From: Trichocoleus sp.
GTDB taxonomy: Bacteria; Cyanobacteriota; Cyanobacteriia; Elainellales; Elainellaceae
DNA length: 64,000 nt
Reading direction: 5' to 3'
Assembly: GCA_036702865.1 (NCBI GenBank)
Contig: DATNQD010000064.1
Span: 248,001-312,000 of the forward strand
In this document: piece after piece, positions 51,783-60,811 of the stretch
How the letters are laid out: the number at the start of each line of letters is the position of its first letter
How positions within the stretch are numbered: position 1 is the first letter of the stretch
Made by a program: the position numbers and the translations under genes
Notes under the pieces: model-generated
The model's input: only the letters and a program-made list of their open reading frames with translations
Told to the model about the DNA's origin: nothing
Databases searched by the model: none

Positions 51783-52679
51783 ATGTGTGGAATTATCGGA
51801 CTGTTGATCAAAAAACCAGAATGGCGTGAATCTTTAGGTGAATTGCTTGTGCCAATGTTGATTGGAATGAGCGATCGAGGACCTGACTCTGCCGGACTCG
51901 CTATCTTCACGGCTACCCTGCCAGATCCCCATCGCAAATACAGCCTCTACTGGAGCGGTAAAGACTGCAATTGGGCAAGTCTGGCACAATCATTCCAGAC
52001 CGCTTTTGAGACAACGCCTGATCTACAAATCAATCAAAATCAAGCAGTATTGACCTCAGAGCAGCCACCCAATCGAATTAAGCAATGGCTCAAAACGAAC
52101 CAGCCGCACCTGCATTTGCTTTCAACAGGTCGCACGATCGATCTCTACAAAGACACGGGTAAACCAGAAACGGTTGCAGAACGCTATCACTTCAAAACGC
52201 TGAAAGGCTCTCATGCGATCGGGCATACCCGCATGGCAACAGAATCGGCAGTGACGCCTGCCCATGCTCACCCTTTTACAGCAGGAGAAGATTTTTGTTT
52301 GGTGCATAATGGTTCACTGTCCAATCCCTATTCCATTCGTCGTCAACTGGAACCCCTGGGAATTCACTTTGAAACCGACAACGACACAGAAGCTGCCTGC
52401 CGCTTTTTAGAATGGCGAATGCGAGAAGGGGACGACCTGGAAACTGCCGTTCAGCATGGATTTGCGGCGTTAGACGGCTTTTACACTTTCCTCATGGGAA
52501 CTGCCGATAAACTGGCACTGGTGCGAGATGCCTTTGCCTGTAAGCCAGCAGTGGTGGCAGAAACCGCAGATTATGTGGCAATCGCTTCAGAATTTCGATC
52601 GCTGGCTCACCTGCCAGATGTCAAAAATGCTCACCTCTATGAGCCAGAGCCAGAGGAGTTATATGTATGGACAGTGTGA
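51783..52679 (+). CDS. mgsA: N-methylglutamate synthase subunit A (class II glutamine amidotransferase-like)
   Basis: A 298-residue Ntn-type amidotransferase corresponding to the N-terminal domain of glutamate synthase. The nucleophile is Cys2 (MCGIIG). Also present are SDRGPDSAG, the substrate-site HTRMATES (GHTRMAT), the NGSLSN oxyanion motif and DTEAACRFLE. In MgsABC it would hydrolyse gamma-glutamylmethylamide and pass methylamine to 2-oxoglutarate to form N-methylglutamate. Start ATG is one base after gmaS. It overlaps mgsB by 13 bases. Confidence 0.88.
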   Translation: MCGIIGLLIKKPEWRESLGELLVPMLIGMSDRGPDSAGLAIFTATLPDPHRKYSLYWSGKDCNWASLAQSFQTAFETTPDLQINQNQAVLTSEQPPNRIKQWLKTNQPHLHLLSTGRTIDLYKDTGKPETVAERYHFKTLKGSHAIGHTRMATESAVTPAHAHPFTAGEDFCLVHNGSLSNPYSIRRQLEPLGIHFETDNDTEAACRFLEWRMREGDDLETAVQHGFAALDGFYTFLMGTADKLALVRDAFACKPAVVAETADYVAIASEFRSLAHLPDVKNAHLYEPEPEELYVWTV

Positions 52680-53368
52680 TTCAGAAGACGATCGTTTTTG
52701 ATCTGGCTCAAACCTCCCTGCGCGAAGTCAACTACGCTCTGCACCAACTGGACGCAGACAGCAGACAAGCAATCAAAATTCTCAATCCTGATGGCGCACA
52801 TAATGTAGCAGTTGGGCTGAATGCACCCGTGGCGATCGGAATTGCAGGTCATGCAGGCTACTATGCGGCAAGCATGAATCAGCAGGCAACAGTGACGATC
52901 GATGGCAATGTCGGCACAGGAGTTGCTGAAAATATGATGTCGGGTCGGGTGCATGTGAAGGGCTTTGCATCGGTTTCTGCGGGTGCTTCCGCGCATGGAG
53001 GGCTGCTGATTATCGATGGTAATGCCAGTCTGCGCTGCGGGATTTCGCTCAAAGGGGCAGATATTGTTGTCGGGGGCAGCGTTGGTAGCTTTGCTGCATT
53101 CATGGCACAGGCAGGACGGCTGGTGATCTGTGGCGATGCAGGTGAGGCATTAGGAGATTCATTGTATGAAGCCGTGATTTATGTACGAGGCAACATCCGA
53201 TCGCTCGGTGCAGATGCCCAACAAGAACCGATGTCTGACACTGATCATCAAACGGTTGCTGAGTTGTTGGAGCAAGCAGGTTTCTCATACAGCCCTCAAG
53301 AATTTAAACGAGTCGCTTCCGCCAAGCAGCTCTACCACTGGAATGCGGATGCTAATCAGGAGTATTAA
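52667..53368 (+). CDS. mgsB: N-methylglutamate synthase subunit B (GltB C-terminal beta-helix-like)
   Basis: A 233-residue protein matching the GXGXG beta-helix domain of glutamate synthase large subunit as a separate polypeptide. The repeating pattern of beta-strand turns is clear: IDGNVGTGVAENM, VHVKGFASVSAGASA, IIDGNASLRCG, IVVGGSVGSFAAFMA, VICGDAGEALGDS and VYVRGN-like (IYVRGN) turns. It ends three bases before mgsC. In split systems this subunit scaffolds the synthase. The regular turns make the fold assignment secure. Confidence 0.88.
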   Translation: MDSVIQKTIVFDLAQTSLREVNYALHQLDADSRQAIKILNPDGAHNVAVGLNAPVAIGIAGHAGYYAASMNQQATVTIDGNVGTGVAENMMSGRVHVKGFASVSAGASAHGGLLIIDGNASLRCGISLKGADIVVGGSVGSFAAFMAQAGRLVICGDAGEALGDSLYEAVIYVRGNIRSLGADAQQEPMSDTDHQTVAELLEQAGFSYSPQEFKRVASAKQLYHWNADANQEY

Positions 53369-53370
53369 CA

Positions 53371-54735
53371 ATGACGCCATCTCAATCCAATCAATCCATT
53401 TCCCAAGAAGAATCCTGGGGGTACGATCGCCGCACACTGAACTACATTCAAAATGCAGCGGCACATGGTCTGTATGAAATTCGCGGTTTAGGTGCAAAAC
53501 GACGGCTGCCTCATTTTGATGATCTGGTATTTTTGGGTGCTTCCATGTCTCGCTATCCGCTGGAAGGCTATCGGGAAAAATGCACGACTCAAACCATTCT
53601 CGGCACTCGCTATGCAAAGCAACCGATCGAGCTGGCAATCCCCATTACGATCGCTGGCATGAGTTTTGGGTCGCTCTCTGCCAATGTCAAAGAATCACTG
53701 GGACGGGCAGCAACCGCAGTCGGTACTTCCACCACAACAGGTGATGGGGGCATGACGCCAGAAGAGCGGCTCTCTTCTAAAACGCTGATCTACCAGTGTC
53801 TACCCTCCCGCTACGGATTCAACCCCGACGATGTCCGAAAAGCAGATGCGATCGAGATTGTCATTGGTCAGGGGGCAAAGCCCGGTGGTGGCGGAATGCT
53901 GCTTGGACAAAAAATTAATCCGCGAGTTGCTCAAATGCGAACCCTGCCCGAAGGTGTGGATCAACGCTCTGCCTGTCGCCATCCTGACTGGACTGGTCCC
54001 GATGATCTGGCAATCAAAATCCAGCAGCTACGAGAATTAACGGACTGGGAAAAGCCAATTTACGTCAAAGTGGGAGCGACCCGCACCTTCAACGATGTCA
54101 AACTAGCGGTTCATGCGGGTGCTGATGTTGTTGTTGTGGATGGAATGCAGGGAGGAACTGCCGCAACCCAAACGGTATTTATTGAACATGTGGGTATCCC
54201 TACGCTAGCAGCCGTCCGACAAGCAGTGGATGCGCTGGAAGAGATGAACATGAAGGGGCAAGTCCAGCTCATTGTGTCCGGTGGCATTCGCACGGGAGCC
54301 GATGTTGCGAAAGCGATCGCCATGGGGGCTGATGCCGTTTCGATCGGTCAGGGCATTCTCGTTGCTTTGGGCTGCAACAGTGAAACCTATGTGCAAAAGG
54401 GAGAGCATTTCTCAGCCGTTGAAGATTATGCGGCGATCGGCACAGCCCCCGGATATTGCCACCATTGCCATACAGGAAAATGTCCTGTAGGAGTAACAAC
54501 CCAGGATGAGCATCTGGAAAAGCGCCTCGAACCAGAAGTCGGTGCCCGACGGGTCAAAAACTATCTGCAAACGCTGAATATGGAACTGACAACGATCGCC
54601 CGTGCTTGCGGAAAGCAAAATGTCCATCACCTGGAACGAGAAGATCTGGCAGCATTGACGATCGAAGCGGCTGCAATGTCGCGGTTGCCTCTCGCAGGAA
54701 CGAATTGGATTCCTGGCGTTCAGTCCAGTATTTGA
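53371..54735 (+). CDS. mgsC: N-methylglutamate synthase subunit C (FMN/Fe-S glutamate synthase-like)
   Basis: A 454-residue FMN-binding synthase domain protein, equivalent to the central TIM barrel of glutamate synthase. Seen are PITIAGMSFGSLSANVKESLG, TTTGDGGM, the substrate and flavin stretch GQGAKPGGGGML and IYVKVGATR. VVDGMQGGTAATQTVF, IVSGGIRTGADVAKAIAMGA and iron-sulfur cysteines Cys363, Cys366 and Cys371 (CHHCHTGKCPVG) follow. It would reduce the imine formed from methylamine and 2-oxoglutarate. It is the last gene of the cluster; the downstream GST gene converges on it. Confidence 0.9.
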   Translation: MTPSQSNQSISQEESWGYDRRTLNYIQNAAAHGLYEIRGLGAKRRLPHFDDLVFLGASMSRYPLEGYREKCTTQTILGTRYAKQPIELAIPITIAGMSFGSLSANVKESLGRAATAVGTSTTTGDGGMTPEERLSSKTLIYQCLPSRYGFNPDDVRKADAIEIVIGQGAKPGGGGMLLGQKINPRVAQMRTLPEGVDQRSACRHPDWTGPDDLAIKIQQLRELTDWEKPIYVKVGATRTFNDVKLAVHAGADVVVVDGMQGGTAATQTVFIEHVGIPTLAAVRQAVDALEEMNMKGQVQLIVSGGIRTGADVAKAIAMGADAVSIGQGILVALGCNSETYVQKGEHFSAVEDYAAIGTAPGYCHHCHTGKCPVGVTTQDEHLEKRLEPEVGARRVKNYLQTLNMELTTIARACGKQNVHHLEREDLAALTIEAAAMSRLPLAGTNWIPGVQSSI

Positions 54736-54799
54736 TCCAGGGGAGTCGCAGTTGATGAATAATCCAATCACTGCATCAAGGAAACAGAAACCTCTTGGG

Positions 54800-55420
54800 T
54801 TAGAGCGTAATGCTCTGTGCTTGCATGGCTCGTTGGACGCCCTCATCATCTGCCATCTGCAACAAAAAGCGGTGCAGATTAGGATAATCGGTGAAGGGTT
54901 TTGGTAGAGACTTACCCCAACGGCAGAAAACGAATAGATAGGGATCGAGAACAGTGCGGCGGTTTTCTACCATGTAAGTGCGATCGCTCATGTGACGATC
55001 GAGCAATTGAAAACAGGCATCAATTTGTTTGTACGCCGCTTCTCGAATAGCCTGATGCTGATGCTCATCGGCAATGTAGCGTTGAGGCAGAAAATAGGGA
55101 TAGAACGCAGGATGCACATCACCCGTCAGGTAAGACATCCACTTGTGCATTTCGTACTGTGCTTCAGATGTTGAACTGGCACCCAACTGCTGCTCTGGAA
55201 ACTTCGCGGCAAGGTAAAGCAAGATTGCTTCTGCCTCCGTCAGTACCCGACCATCTTCTTCAATCAATGCTGGAACTTTTCCAACCGGGTTCACTGCTAA
55301 GAATTCGGGTTCGCGAGTTTTTCCCCGTTCCACGCGACCAAGTTCAAACGGTTTACCAATCCATTCCAAAACAATATGAGGAGCAAGGGAACAGGCTCCG
55401 GGCATATAGAACAGCTTCAT
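54800..55420 (-). CDS. Glutathione S-transferase, beta-class-like
   Basis: A 206-residue cytosolic GST. The N-terminal thioredoxin fold starts MKLFYMPGACSLAPHI, with the Cys10 typical of bacterial beta-class enzymes, then NPVGKVPAL (cis-Pro) and LTEAEAILLYLA (glutathione-binding Glu/Ala). The C-terminal helical domain follows. The layout is of proteobacterial type. It is co-directional with the pirin gene 86 bases upstream. The function is probably detoxification of electrophiles; a link to formaldehyde from the neighbouring pathway is only a guess. Confidence 0.88.
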   Translation of the reverse strand: MKLFYMPGACSLAPHIVLEWIGKPFELGRVERGKTREPEFLAVNPVGKVPALIEEDGRVLTEAEAILLYLAAKFPEQQLGASSTSEAQYEMHKWMSYLTGDVHPAFYPYFLPQRYIADEHQHQAIREAAYKQIDACFQLLDRHMSDRTYMVENRRTVLDPYLFVFCRWGKSLPKPFTDYPNLHRFLLQMADDEGVQRAMQAQSITL

Positions 55421-55506
55421 GGCATTTCCTGAAAGTGATTAAAGGGAACTGCTATCGCTTTAATGGGGTGTGCAATCGATCGGGTGGGCAGTGCCCACCT
55501 CAGATC

Positions 55507-56211
55507 CTATGCTGCCATGTCAAACAACAGCACTTCAGCATTGTCAGCCGTACCCTGTAGCGTAATCTGCGCTTCTTGCGTAATGGCAGCGCCATCTCCA
55601 GCAGCAAGCGATCGATCGTTTAGCTGCACCGCACCTCGTACGACCTGTAACCAAGCCACTCGTCCCTCCACTAAGGGATGATTCACAGTTTCACCATTTT
55701 GCAAAACACTGGCATATAGGTTCACATTCTGGTGAATCGTAATCGAGCCGTCGCGTCCATCCTGAGAACCAACCAGGCAGAACGTGCCGCGCTTTTCGTC
55801 TTCAGTAAATGTTTTTTGCTCATAGCCTGGGGCAATCCCTTCCTGTTCTGGCAGAATCCAGATTTGCAGGAAATGAACTGGCTCAGTTTTTGAGGCGTTG
55901 TATTCACTGTGCTGAATGCCCGTTCCAGCAGACATGCGCTGTACATCACCAGGACGAATCACAGACCCAGTGCCAATGCTGTCTTTATGTTCTAACGCAC
56001 CTTCCAGGACGTAGGAAATGATTTCCATGTCGCGGTGTCCGTGGGTGCCAAAGCCTTTACCAGGAGTGACTTTATCTTCGTTGATTACACGCAAGTCGGC
56101 AAAGCCCATGTGATTAGGGTCGTAATAGTTGCCAAAGGAAAAGGTATGACGACTGTCAAGCCAACCAAAATTCGCAGCGCCACGGTCTTGAGCAGGTCGA
56201 ATCGTAATCAT
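55507..56211 (-). CDS. Pirin family protein (YhhW-like bicupin)
   Basis: A 234-residue bicupin from ATG 56211, which has ggagg upstream; the longer frame to 56241 lacks this. Metal ligands of the N-terminal cupin are His57, His59 (GTHGHRDME), His101 and Glu103 (QHSEYN). Bacterial pirins of this group include quercetin 2,3-dioxygenase (E. coli YhhW) and proteins without defined activity. It is divergent from a LysR gene with a perfect T-N11-A palindrome between them, so it is probably part of that regulon together with the downstream GST gene. Confidence 0.9.
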   Translation of the reverse strand: MITIRPAQDRGAANFGWLDSRHTFSFGNYYDPNHMGFADLRVINEDKVTPGKGFGTHGHRDMEIISYVLEGALEHKDSIGTGSVIRPGDVQRMSAGTGIQHSEYNASKTEPVHFLQIWILPEQEGIAPGYEQKTFTEDEKRGTFCLVGSQDGRDGSITIHQNVNLYASVLQNGETVNHPLVEGRVAWLQVVRGAVQLNDRSLAAGDGAAITQEAQITLQGTADNAEVLLFDMAA

Positions 56212-56264
56212 GTGTTGTGCCTCCGAATGGGTGAAAGCCATTTGTTTTAGTCACATTGCTATTA

Positions 56265-56277
56265 TGGATTGAATCCA
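56265..56277. promoter_or_regulatory. TGGATTGAATCCA palindrome, candidate LysR binding site
   Basis: A perfect 13-base palindrome with a one-base centre, fitting the T-N11-A rule of LysR-type regulators. It lies 54 bases upstream of the pirin start and 63 bases upstream of the LysR start in the 128-base divergent region. This is a typical place for a recognition site that both represses the regulator gene and activates the target. Confidence 0.6.
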
Positions 56278-56339
56278 AATAAAAAACAATATGCTATTTT
56301 AACTACAGATTGCCTCTAAATTTTCTACAATCTTTGACA

Positions 56340-57260
56340 ATGGATAAGTTTGACAGTATGCGTGCCTTTACTCAGGTAGTGGCTTCGGGTGGCTTTGCAG
56401 CAGCAGCAAGGGAAATGGGATTGTCGCGATCGACAGTCAACAAACTCGTAATCGGCTTAGAGAACGAACTGGGTGTACAACTGCTGCACCGCAGTACGCG
56501 AGTGGTGACTCCCACTGAGATGGGGTTGGCATTTTATGAGCGTTGCTTGGAAATTTTGGCAAGTTTGGAAGAGGCAGAACGATCGATTACCCAACTTCAT
56601 GAAGAGCCGAGAGGACGGTTGCGCGTGAATGCTCCAATGTCCTTTGGCACAATCCATTTGGCTCCTGCTATAGCGGATTTTCTGGTGCAATATCCCGAAC
56701 TCCAGGTTCAACTCACCTTGAACGATCGCTTCATTGACCCGATCGAAGAAGGCTTTGATATCACAGTGCGAATTGCGAAACCCCAGGAGGCTGCAAGTTT
56801 GATTGTGCATCCGTTAACATTGGCTCCGCAGGTGCTCTGTGCTGCTCCAAGCTATCTGGCAACCCATGGAACTCCCACTCACCCCAAGGAGCTGCGCCAC
56901 CATTCTTGCTTGCACTATGGTCAACTTATGATTGAGGATCGGTGGACGTTAATGGGACCAGACGGAGAACAAACGATCGCGATCAATGGGGTGCTGTGTT
57001 CTAACAATGGGGAAGTCCTCAAAGATGCAGCCGTTCGCGGATTGGGGATTACCCTGCTGCCGACGTTTATTGTGGGGCAAGAATTGCAACAGGGAAAGCT
57101 GCAAGTTGTTTTGGCTGCTTATCGTCCACCCGAACTGGTAATTTCTGTCATTTATCCAGTCAATCGTCATCTATCAACAAAGGTGCGGCTACTGGTTGAT
57201 TTCCTGCAACAACGGTTTGGTCATGAGCAAGGCATTCTTGACAGCAAACGTTTCTTGTAA
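56340..57260 (+). CDS. LysR-type transcriptional regulator (CrgA/PecT-like subgroup)
   Basis: A 306-residue LysR regulator from ATG 56340 ([19 protein letters not shown]); a TTG 30 bases earlier is less likely. The helix-turn-helix spans about residues 1-60 ([35 protein letters not shown]), and the rest is the two-lobed effector domain ([12 protein letters not shown]). It is divergent from the pirin-GST pair and most likely their regulator. Its last 72 bases overlap the 3' end of the convergent amidase gene, an unusually long convergent overlap. Confidence 0.9.
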   Translation: MDKFDSMRAFTQVVASGGFAAAAREMGLSRSTVNKLVIGLENELGVQLLHRSTRVVTPTEMGLAFYERCLEILASLEEAERSITQLHEEPRGRLRVNAPMSFGTIHLAPAIADFLVQYPELQVQLTLNDRFIDPIEEGFDITVRIAKPQEAASLIVHPLTLAPQVLCAAPSYLATHGTPTHPKELRHHSCLHYGQLMIEDRWTLMGPDGEQTIAINGVLCSNNGEVLKDAAVRGLGITLLPTFIVGQELQQGKLQVVLAAYRPPELVISVIYPVNRHLSTKVRLLVDFLQQRFGHEQGILDSKRFL

Positions 57261-58622
57261 CCCATAAGCAAACTGAAGCATTGCTGCCTCACCTCGCGGT
57301 TTACCAATGAGTTGCATCCCAATGGGCAAACCAGAAGATGTCCAACCACAAGGAATAGAAACGCTGGGTAGACCTGTTAAGGAGATGGTATAGGTGATCG
57401 CTAAATAATCAATCATATTTCGCAGCGGCGTTTGATTAATCTCCAAAATTTCACCTTGAGTGTGTAAGTAAGGAGGAATACTGGCGCTTACCGTTGCAAG
57501 AATGTCATAGTCTTCAAAGAACTTCAAAAAATTGAGATAAAGGCGATCGCGCTCTGCTTCAGCTTGAAGAAGCTCTGTGGCTGAAATATTCGCTCCCCGT
57601 TCCACATTCCAGCGAACGCTTTCGGATAATAAATCACGATGCTGCTCATAATGCTGTTTTTGTTTGTGATGTAAGGTAGCAGCTCGGATCGTTTCAAAAG
57701 CAAATTGCGCCATTGAACAGTCAGGATGAGTTTCGGTGATCTGTGCACAAACAGGGGAGATTTGGGCGATCGATTGACGAAACACAGCTTCCACTTCTCG
57801 ATCGATCACAGCAATGCCCAGATTGGGACTAAAACCAACTCGAAGGGAATTGCCCGATGCCATCGAGAAATTAGGTATCTTCCAAGATTCGCTGCCGATG
57901 GAAATGGGGTCGCGCCAATCTTCTCCTGCCATCACAGACAGCATGAGTGCCGCATCTTCAACGTTACGCGCCAGAATTCCATCGGTTTCCAGAGAATCCC
58001 GCAGTAAGGGTTTGCGTCGTCGAGGAATGCGTCCGGCAGAAGGGCGGAGTCCCACAATGCCACAGAAGCTCGCCGGAGTGCGAACAGAGCCACCCATATC
58101 GGTTCCCTGCGCTAGATGCCCCATTCCCATTGCGACAGCAACGGCTGCTCCTCCACTGGAACCTCCAGAACTGCGATCGGGGTCGTAAGGGTTTGCGGTA
58201 GGCCCGTATAAAGCATTGGTGCAGTGCGCTCCCATCCCAAACTCTGGCGTGTTAGTTTTGCCGATCAAAATCCCTCCCGCTGCCCGTAGACGAGCCACAC
58301 AGAGTTCATCTTGCTGCGGTACATTGTCTTTGTAGATCAGCGAACCAAAGGTCGTTCGGACATCGGCAGTCGGCGTTAAATCCTTCACCGTGAATGGTAC
58401 GCCATGCAGCACGCCAACAGCTTCTCCCCGATCGATCGCTGCATCAGCACGGATTGCTTCTGCTTCAGCCCGTTTGCGACAGAGCGTGATCATGGCTTTG
58501 AGGCGATCGTTGTGTCGATCAATTTGATCAAAGCAGGCAGCAACAGCATCAATTGATCGAATTTGTTGGCTATGAATCGCACGGGCGAGTTCTGTGGCAG
58601 ATAGCTGATGAATTGCCGTCAT
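57189..58622 (-). CDS. Amidase-signature family amidohydrolase (first of two)
   Basis: A 477-residue amidase-signature enzyme that would hydrolyse a carboxamide, ureido or carbamoyl bond. The catalytic triad is readable: Lys80 (PFTVKD), cis-Ser155 (SSGGSSGG) and nucleophile Ser179 ([11 protein letters not shown]). It is the last gene of a minus-strand unit after the decarboxylase/racemase-like gene, whose stop overlaps its start by four bases. The second amidase upstream is clearly divergent in sequence, so the two probably act at different steps. The C-terminus overlaps the LysR gene by 72 bases. Confidence 0.9.
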   Translation of the reverse strand: MTAIHQLSATELARAIHSQQIRSIDAVAACFDQIDRHNDRLKAMITLCRKRAEAEAIRADAAIDRGEAVGVLHGVPFTVKDLTPTADVRTTFGSLIYKDNVPQQDELCVARLRAAGGILIGKTNTPEFGMGAHCTNALYGPTANPYDPDRSSGGSSGGAAVAVAMGMGHLAQGTDMGGSVRTPASFCGIVGLRPSAGRIPRRRKPLLRDSLETDGILARNVEDAALMLSVMAGEDWRDPISIGSESWKIPNFSMASGNSLRVGFSPNLGIAVIDREVEAVFRQSIAQISPVCAQITETHPDCSMAQFAFETIRAATLHHKQKQHYEQHRDLLSESVRWNVERGANISATELLQAEAERDRLYLNFLKFFEDYDILATVSASIPPYLHTQGEILEINQTPLRNMIDYLAITYTISLTGLPSVSIPCGWTSSGLPIGMQLIGKPRGEAAMLQFAYGLQETFAVKNALLMTKPLLQEINQ

Positions 58623-59368
58623 ACTTGCGTCAACACAGGCTGCTGGGATTCAGTAAACAACCGTCCCCACCCCTTTACAACCATCGGATCAACCCCCGCT
58701 ATTTTCAGGGATTTCCAGACGGCTGCTGCAATCGTGTCATAAATCGGAATGCCCAATTCCTGTTCAAGCTCATCCACGAGCGGTGCGGCTTGTAAGTTGG
58801 TACAGAAGGTCACGATCGCTTCAGGTTGTTTTTGAGCAACTGCTCGAATCATCGAAGTAATTTGATCGGCTGTGACTTCTGAGAAGGAAAAGTTTACTGA
58901 TAGATTGAGATGCTGTTCTGCAACACAATGAAAGCCTTCTGTAGCAAAGTTAGCAATGGTGCGTTCCTGCACGTCATCCAGGTAAGGCGTGACTAAAGCA
59001 AAATTATGGATCTGACGATCGCGCAAAATTTCTGCAATTGCCAGAACTGAGGTCGTTGCTGGAATTCCGGTGGTGTTGGTAATTTCCCGGCAAAGCTGAA
59101 CATCTGCATCAAATCCTAACCAACCCGCAGAAGTTCCGTTCCAGGCAATTACGTCTACTTTTGCATCGGCTAAAAGCTGAGCGGCATTGATCAAAGGCGC
59201 ATTGTCAAACTGTTCTAACGCCTGCTGGCGCAGCGAAATTTCGGTCACGCGAAACCGTCCAAAATGGGCAGATACATTTGGTAATTGGGCAACCATTGCA
59301 CTGGTAACAGGTTCCAGGACGGTATTCGAAGAAGGGGTTAACATTCCTAAAAGGGTACGCTTCGTCAT
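58619..59368 (-). CDS. Arylmalonate decarboxylase / maleate isomerase-like protein (Asp/Glu racemase superfamily)
   Basis: A 249-residue member of the Asp/Glu racemase superfamily; the start LLGMLTPSSNTVLEPV is typical of the maleate cis-trans isomerase group. The superfamily uses two Cys residues in racemases. Here the first site is Gly78-Thr79-Ser80 and only the second, Cys189 (VTFCTNL), is present. This is the same single-Cys arrangement as arylmalonate decarboxylase (Gly74-Thr75-Ser76, Cys188). It is therefore more likely a malonate-type decarboxylase or isomerase than a racemase. It sits between two amidase genes, so its substrate probably comes from one of them. Confidence 0.75.
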   Translation of the reverse strand: MTKRTLLGMLTPSSNTVLEPVTSAMVAQLPNVSAHFGRFRVTEISLRQQALEQFDNAPLINAAQLLADAKVDVIAWNGTSAGWLGFDADVQLCREITNTTGIPATTSVLAIAEILRDRQIHNFALVTPYLDDVQERTIANFATEGFHCVAEQHLNLSVNFSFSEVTADQITSMIRAVAQKQPEAIVTFCTNLQAAPLVDELEQELGIPIYDTIAAAVWKSLKIAGVDPMVVKGWGRLFTESQQPVLTQV

Positions 59369-59400
59369 TCACAAACCTCCATGTAATTGGTTGATTGCTA

Positions 59401-60765
59401 TCATCTTGGGTTCAAAACTTGTTGATTTTGGGGAACATGAGTAAGACTTTGCAGCGACAGACATTTCATTGCCCAATCTGCGATCGCCAGTAAATTCCAG
59501 TCGCCTAACCGTTGCCCTACTAATTGAATTCCCAGCGGTAAGCCGTTCGCTGCGGTTCCAGCAGGAATGCTGATGGCAGGTAGCCCACAGAGCGTCCAGA
59601 GGGCACAAAAGATCGGAGAACCCGTATTCTCTAATCCTTGGGGAGCAGTTCCAGTCGTGACGGGTGTGAGGATGGCATCATAGTCCGCCCAGAGCTGGTC
59701 TAGGATCACGTTATAGCGGATTGCAGCTTGACGAGCCTTAGCATGGGCGATCGCAGGCATCGTTCGTCCCTGTTCAATGATTTGGCGGAGTTTATCAGAC
59801 ATTTGATCAGCATGGCGATCGTAATCTGCACCATGATGGGTTGCCATGCCAACAGCAGATAGCACACTGATATGCTCAAAGCAGGCATCAAATTCAGACG
59901 GTAAATTGACTTCTGTAATCATCGCGCCTGCCTTCATGAGCGCTGAAATACTGTGCAACAACGCTCGTTCTGCCTCCGGTTCAATTTGCGACCAGTAGGG
60001 GGATAGAACCAGCGCAAATTTGGGAGGACGTTGAGATCCTGAAGCTGGAACCAGAACCTCATGACAGTCTGGATCACGATGATCAACAATCGCTAAAACA
60101 TTCAACACTCGCGAAATATCGGCAACACTGCGAGCAAAAAATCCAACGTGATCGAGTTCTTGGCTGCCAAGCATAACGCCATAGCGTGAAATCACACCAA
60201 AACTGGGCTTAAAGCCGACGATTCCACAGTAAGCAGCAGGACGCAGAATCGACCCCACCATTTGAGTCCCGATCGCCACAGGCACCATATTATCTGCAAC
60301 CGCAGCAGCAGATCCGCTGGAACTTGCACCCGGCGTGTGTTCTAAATGATGAGGATTACGGGTCTTACCAGGACGGGCGATCGCATATTCGCTTGTCACT
60401 GTTTTCCCTAAAATAATCGCACCTGCTGAACGTAACCGCTCAACAACGGCTGCCTCATAATTAAACTGCTGATCCGCATAAATGGGAGTTCCCCACCGCG
60501 TTGGCATATCGATGGTTGCAACTGTATCTTTGATGCCGATTGGAATACCATGCAAGGGCTTTAAATGCTTCCCTCTGGCTTGCGCGACATTCAGCCTTTT
60601 AGCGATTTGAAAGGCATCATTGAGATTGAGATATTCCCAAGCCTCCACATCTGCTTGTCGTTCAGCAATCCGTTCTAAGCACGATTGCAGTAATTCAACC
60701 GCTGATAGTTTTCTTTGTTGAATAAACTTTAGAGCTTGCGTAGCTGTGAGGTGATGGCTCAGCAT
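59401..60765 (-). CDS. Amidase-signature family amidohydrolase (second of two)
   Basis: A 454-residue amidase-signature protein. Triad residues are Lys79 (IGIKD), cis-Ser148 within GASSSGSAA (where the usual form is GGSSGG) and nucleophile Ser172 (GTQMVGSILRPAAYCG). It lies 32 bases before the decarboxylase-like gene and 46 bases after the transthyretin-like gene, within the same unit. Similarity to allophanate/AtzF-, urea-amide- or aryl-acylamidases cannot be resolved by eye. The altered Ser/Gly loop may reflect a substrate different from that of the other amidase. Confidence 0.88.
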   Translation of the reverse strand: MLSHHLTATQALKFIQQRKLSAVELLQSCLERIAERQADVEAWEYLNLNDAFQIAKRLNVAQARGKHLKPLHGIPIGIKDTVATIDMPTRWGTPIYADQQFNYEAAVVERLRSAGAIILGKTVTSEYAIARPGKTRNPHHLEHTPGASSSGSAAAVADNMVPVAIGTQMVGSILRPAAYCGIVGFKPSFGVISRYGVMLGSQELDHVGFFARSVADISRVLNVLAIVDHRDPDCHEVLVPASGSQRPPKFALVLSPYWSQIEPEAERALLHSISALMKAGAMITEVNLPSEFDACFEHISVLSAVGMATHHGADYDRHADQMSDKLRQIIEQGRTMPAIAHAKARQAAIRYNVILDQLWADYDAILTPVTTGTAPQGLENTGSPIFCALWTLCGLPAISIPAGTAANGLPLGIQLVGQRLGDWNLLAIADWAMKCLSLQSLTHVPQNQQVLNPR

Positions 60766-60811
60766 AGGATATCAAGCCATATTTAGTTAACTTGAATGCT
60801 GTAACCTGACA

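Noticed and set aside
51783-54735. Calling the three genes a fragmented (broken) glutamate synthase
   Set aside because: Each part has its own start, ribosome-coupled spacing and intact catalytic or structural motifs, and the split matches the known three-subunit MgsABC arrangement, not decay of one gene.
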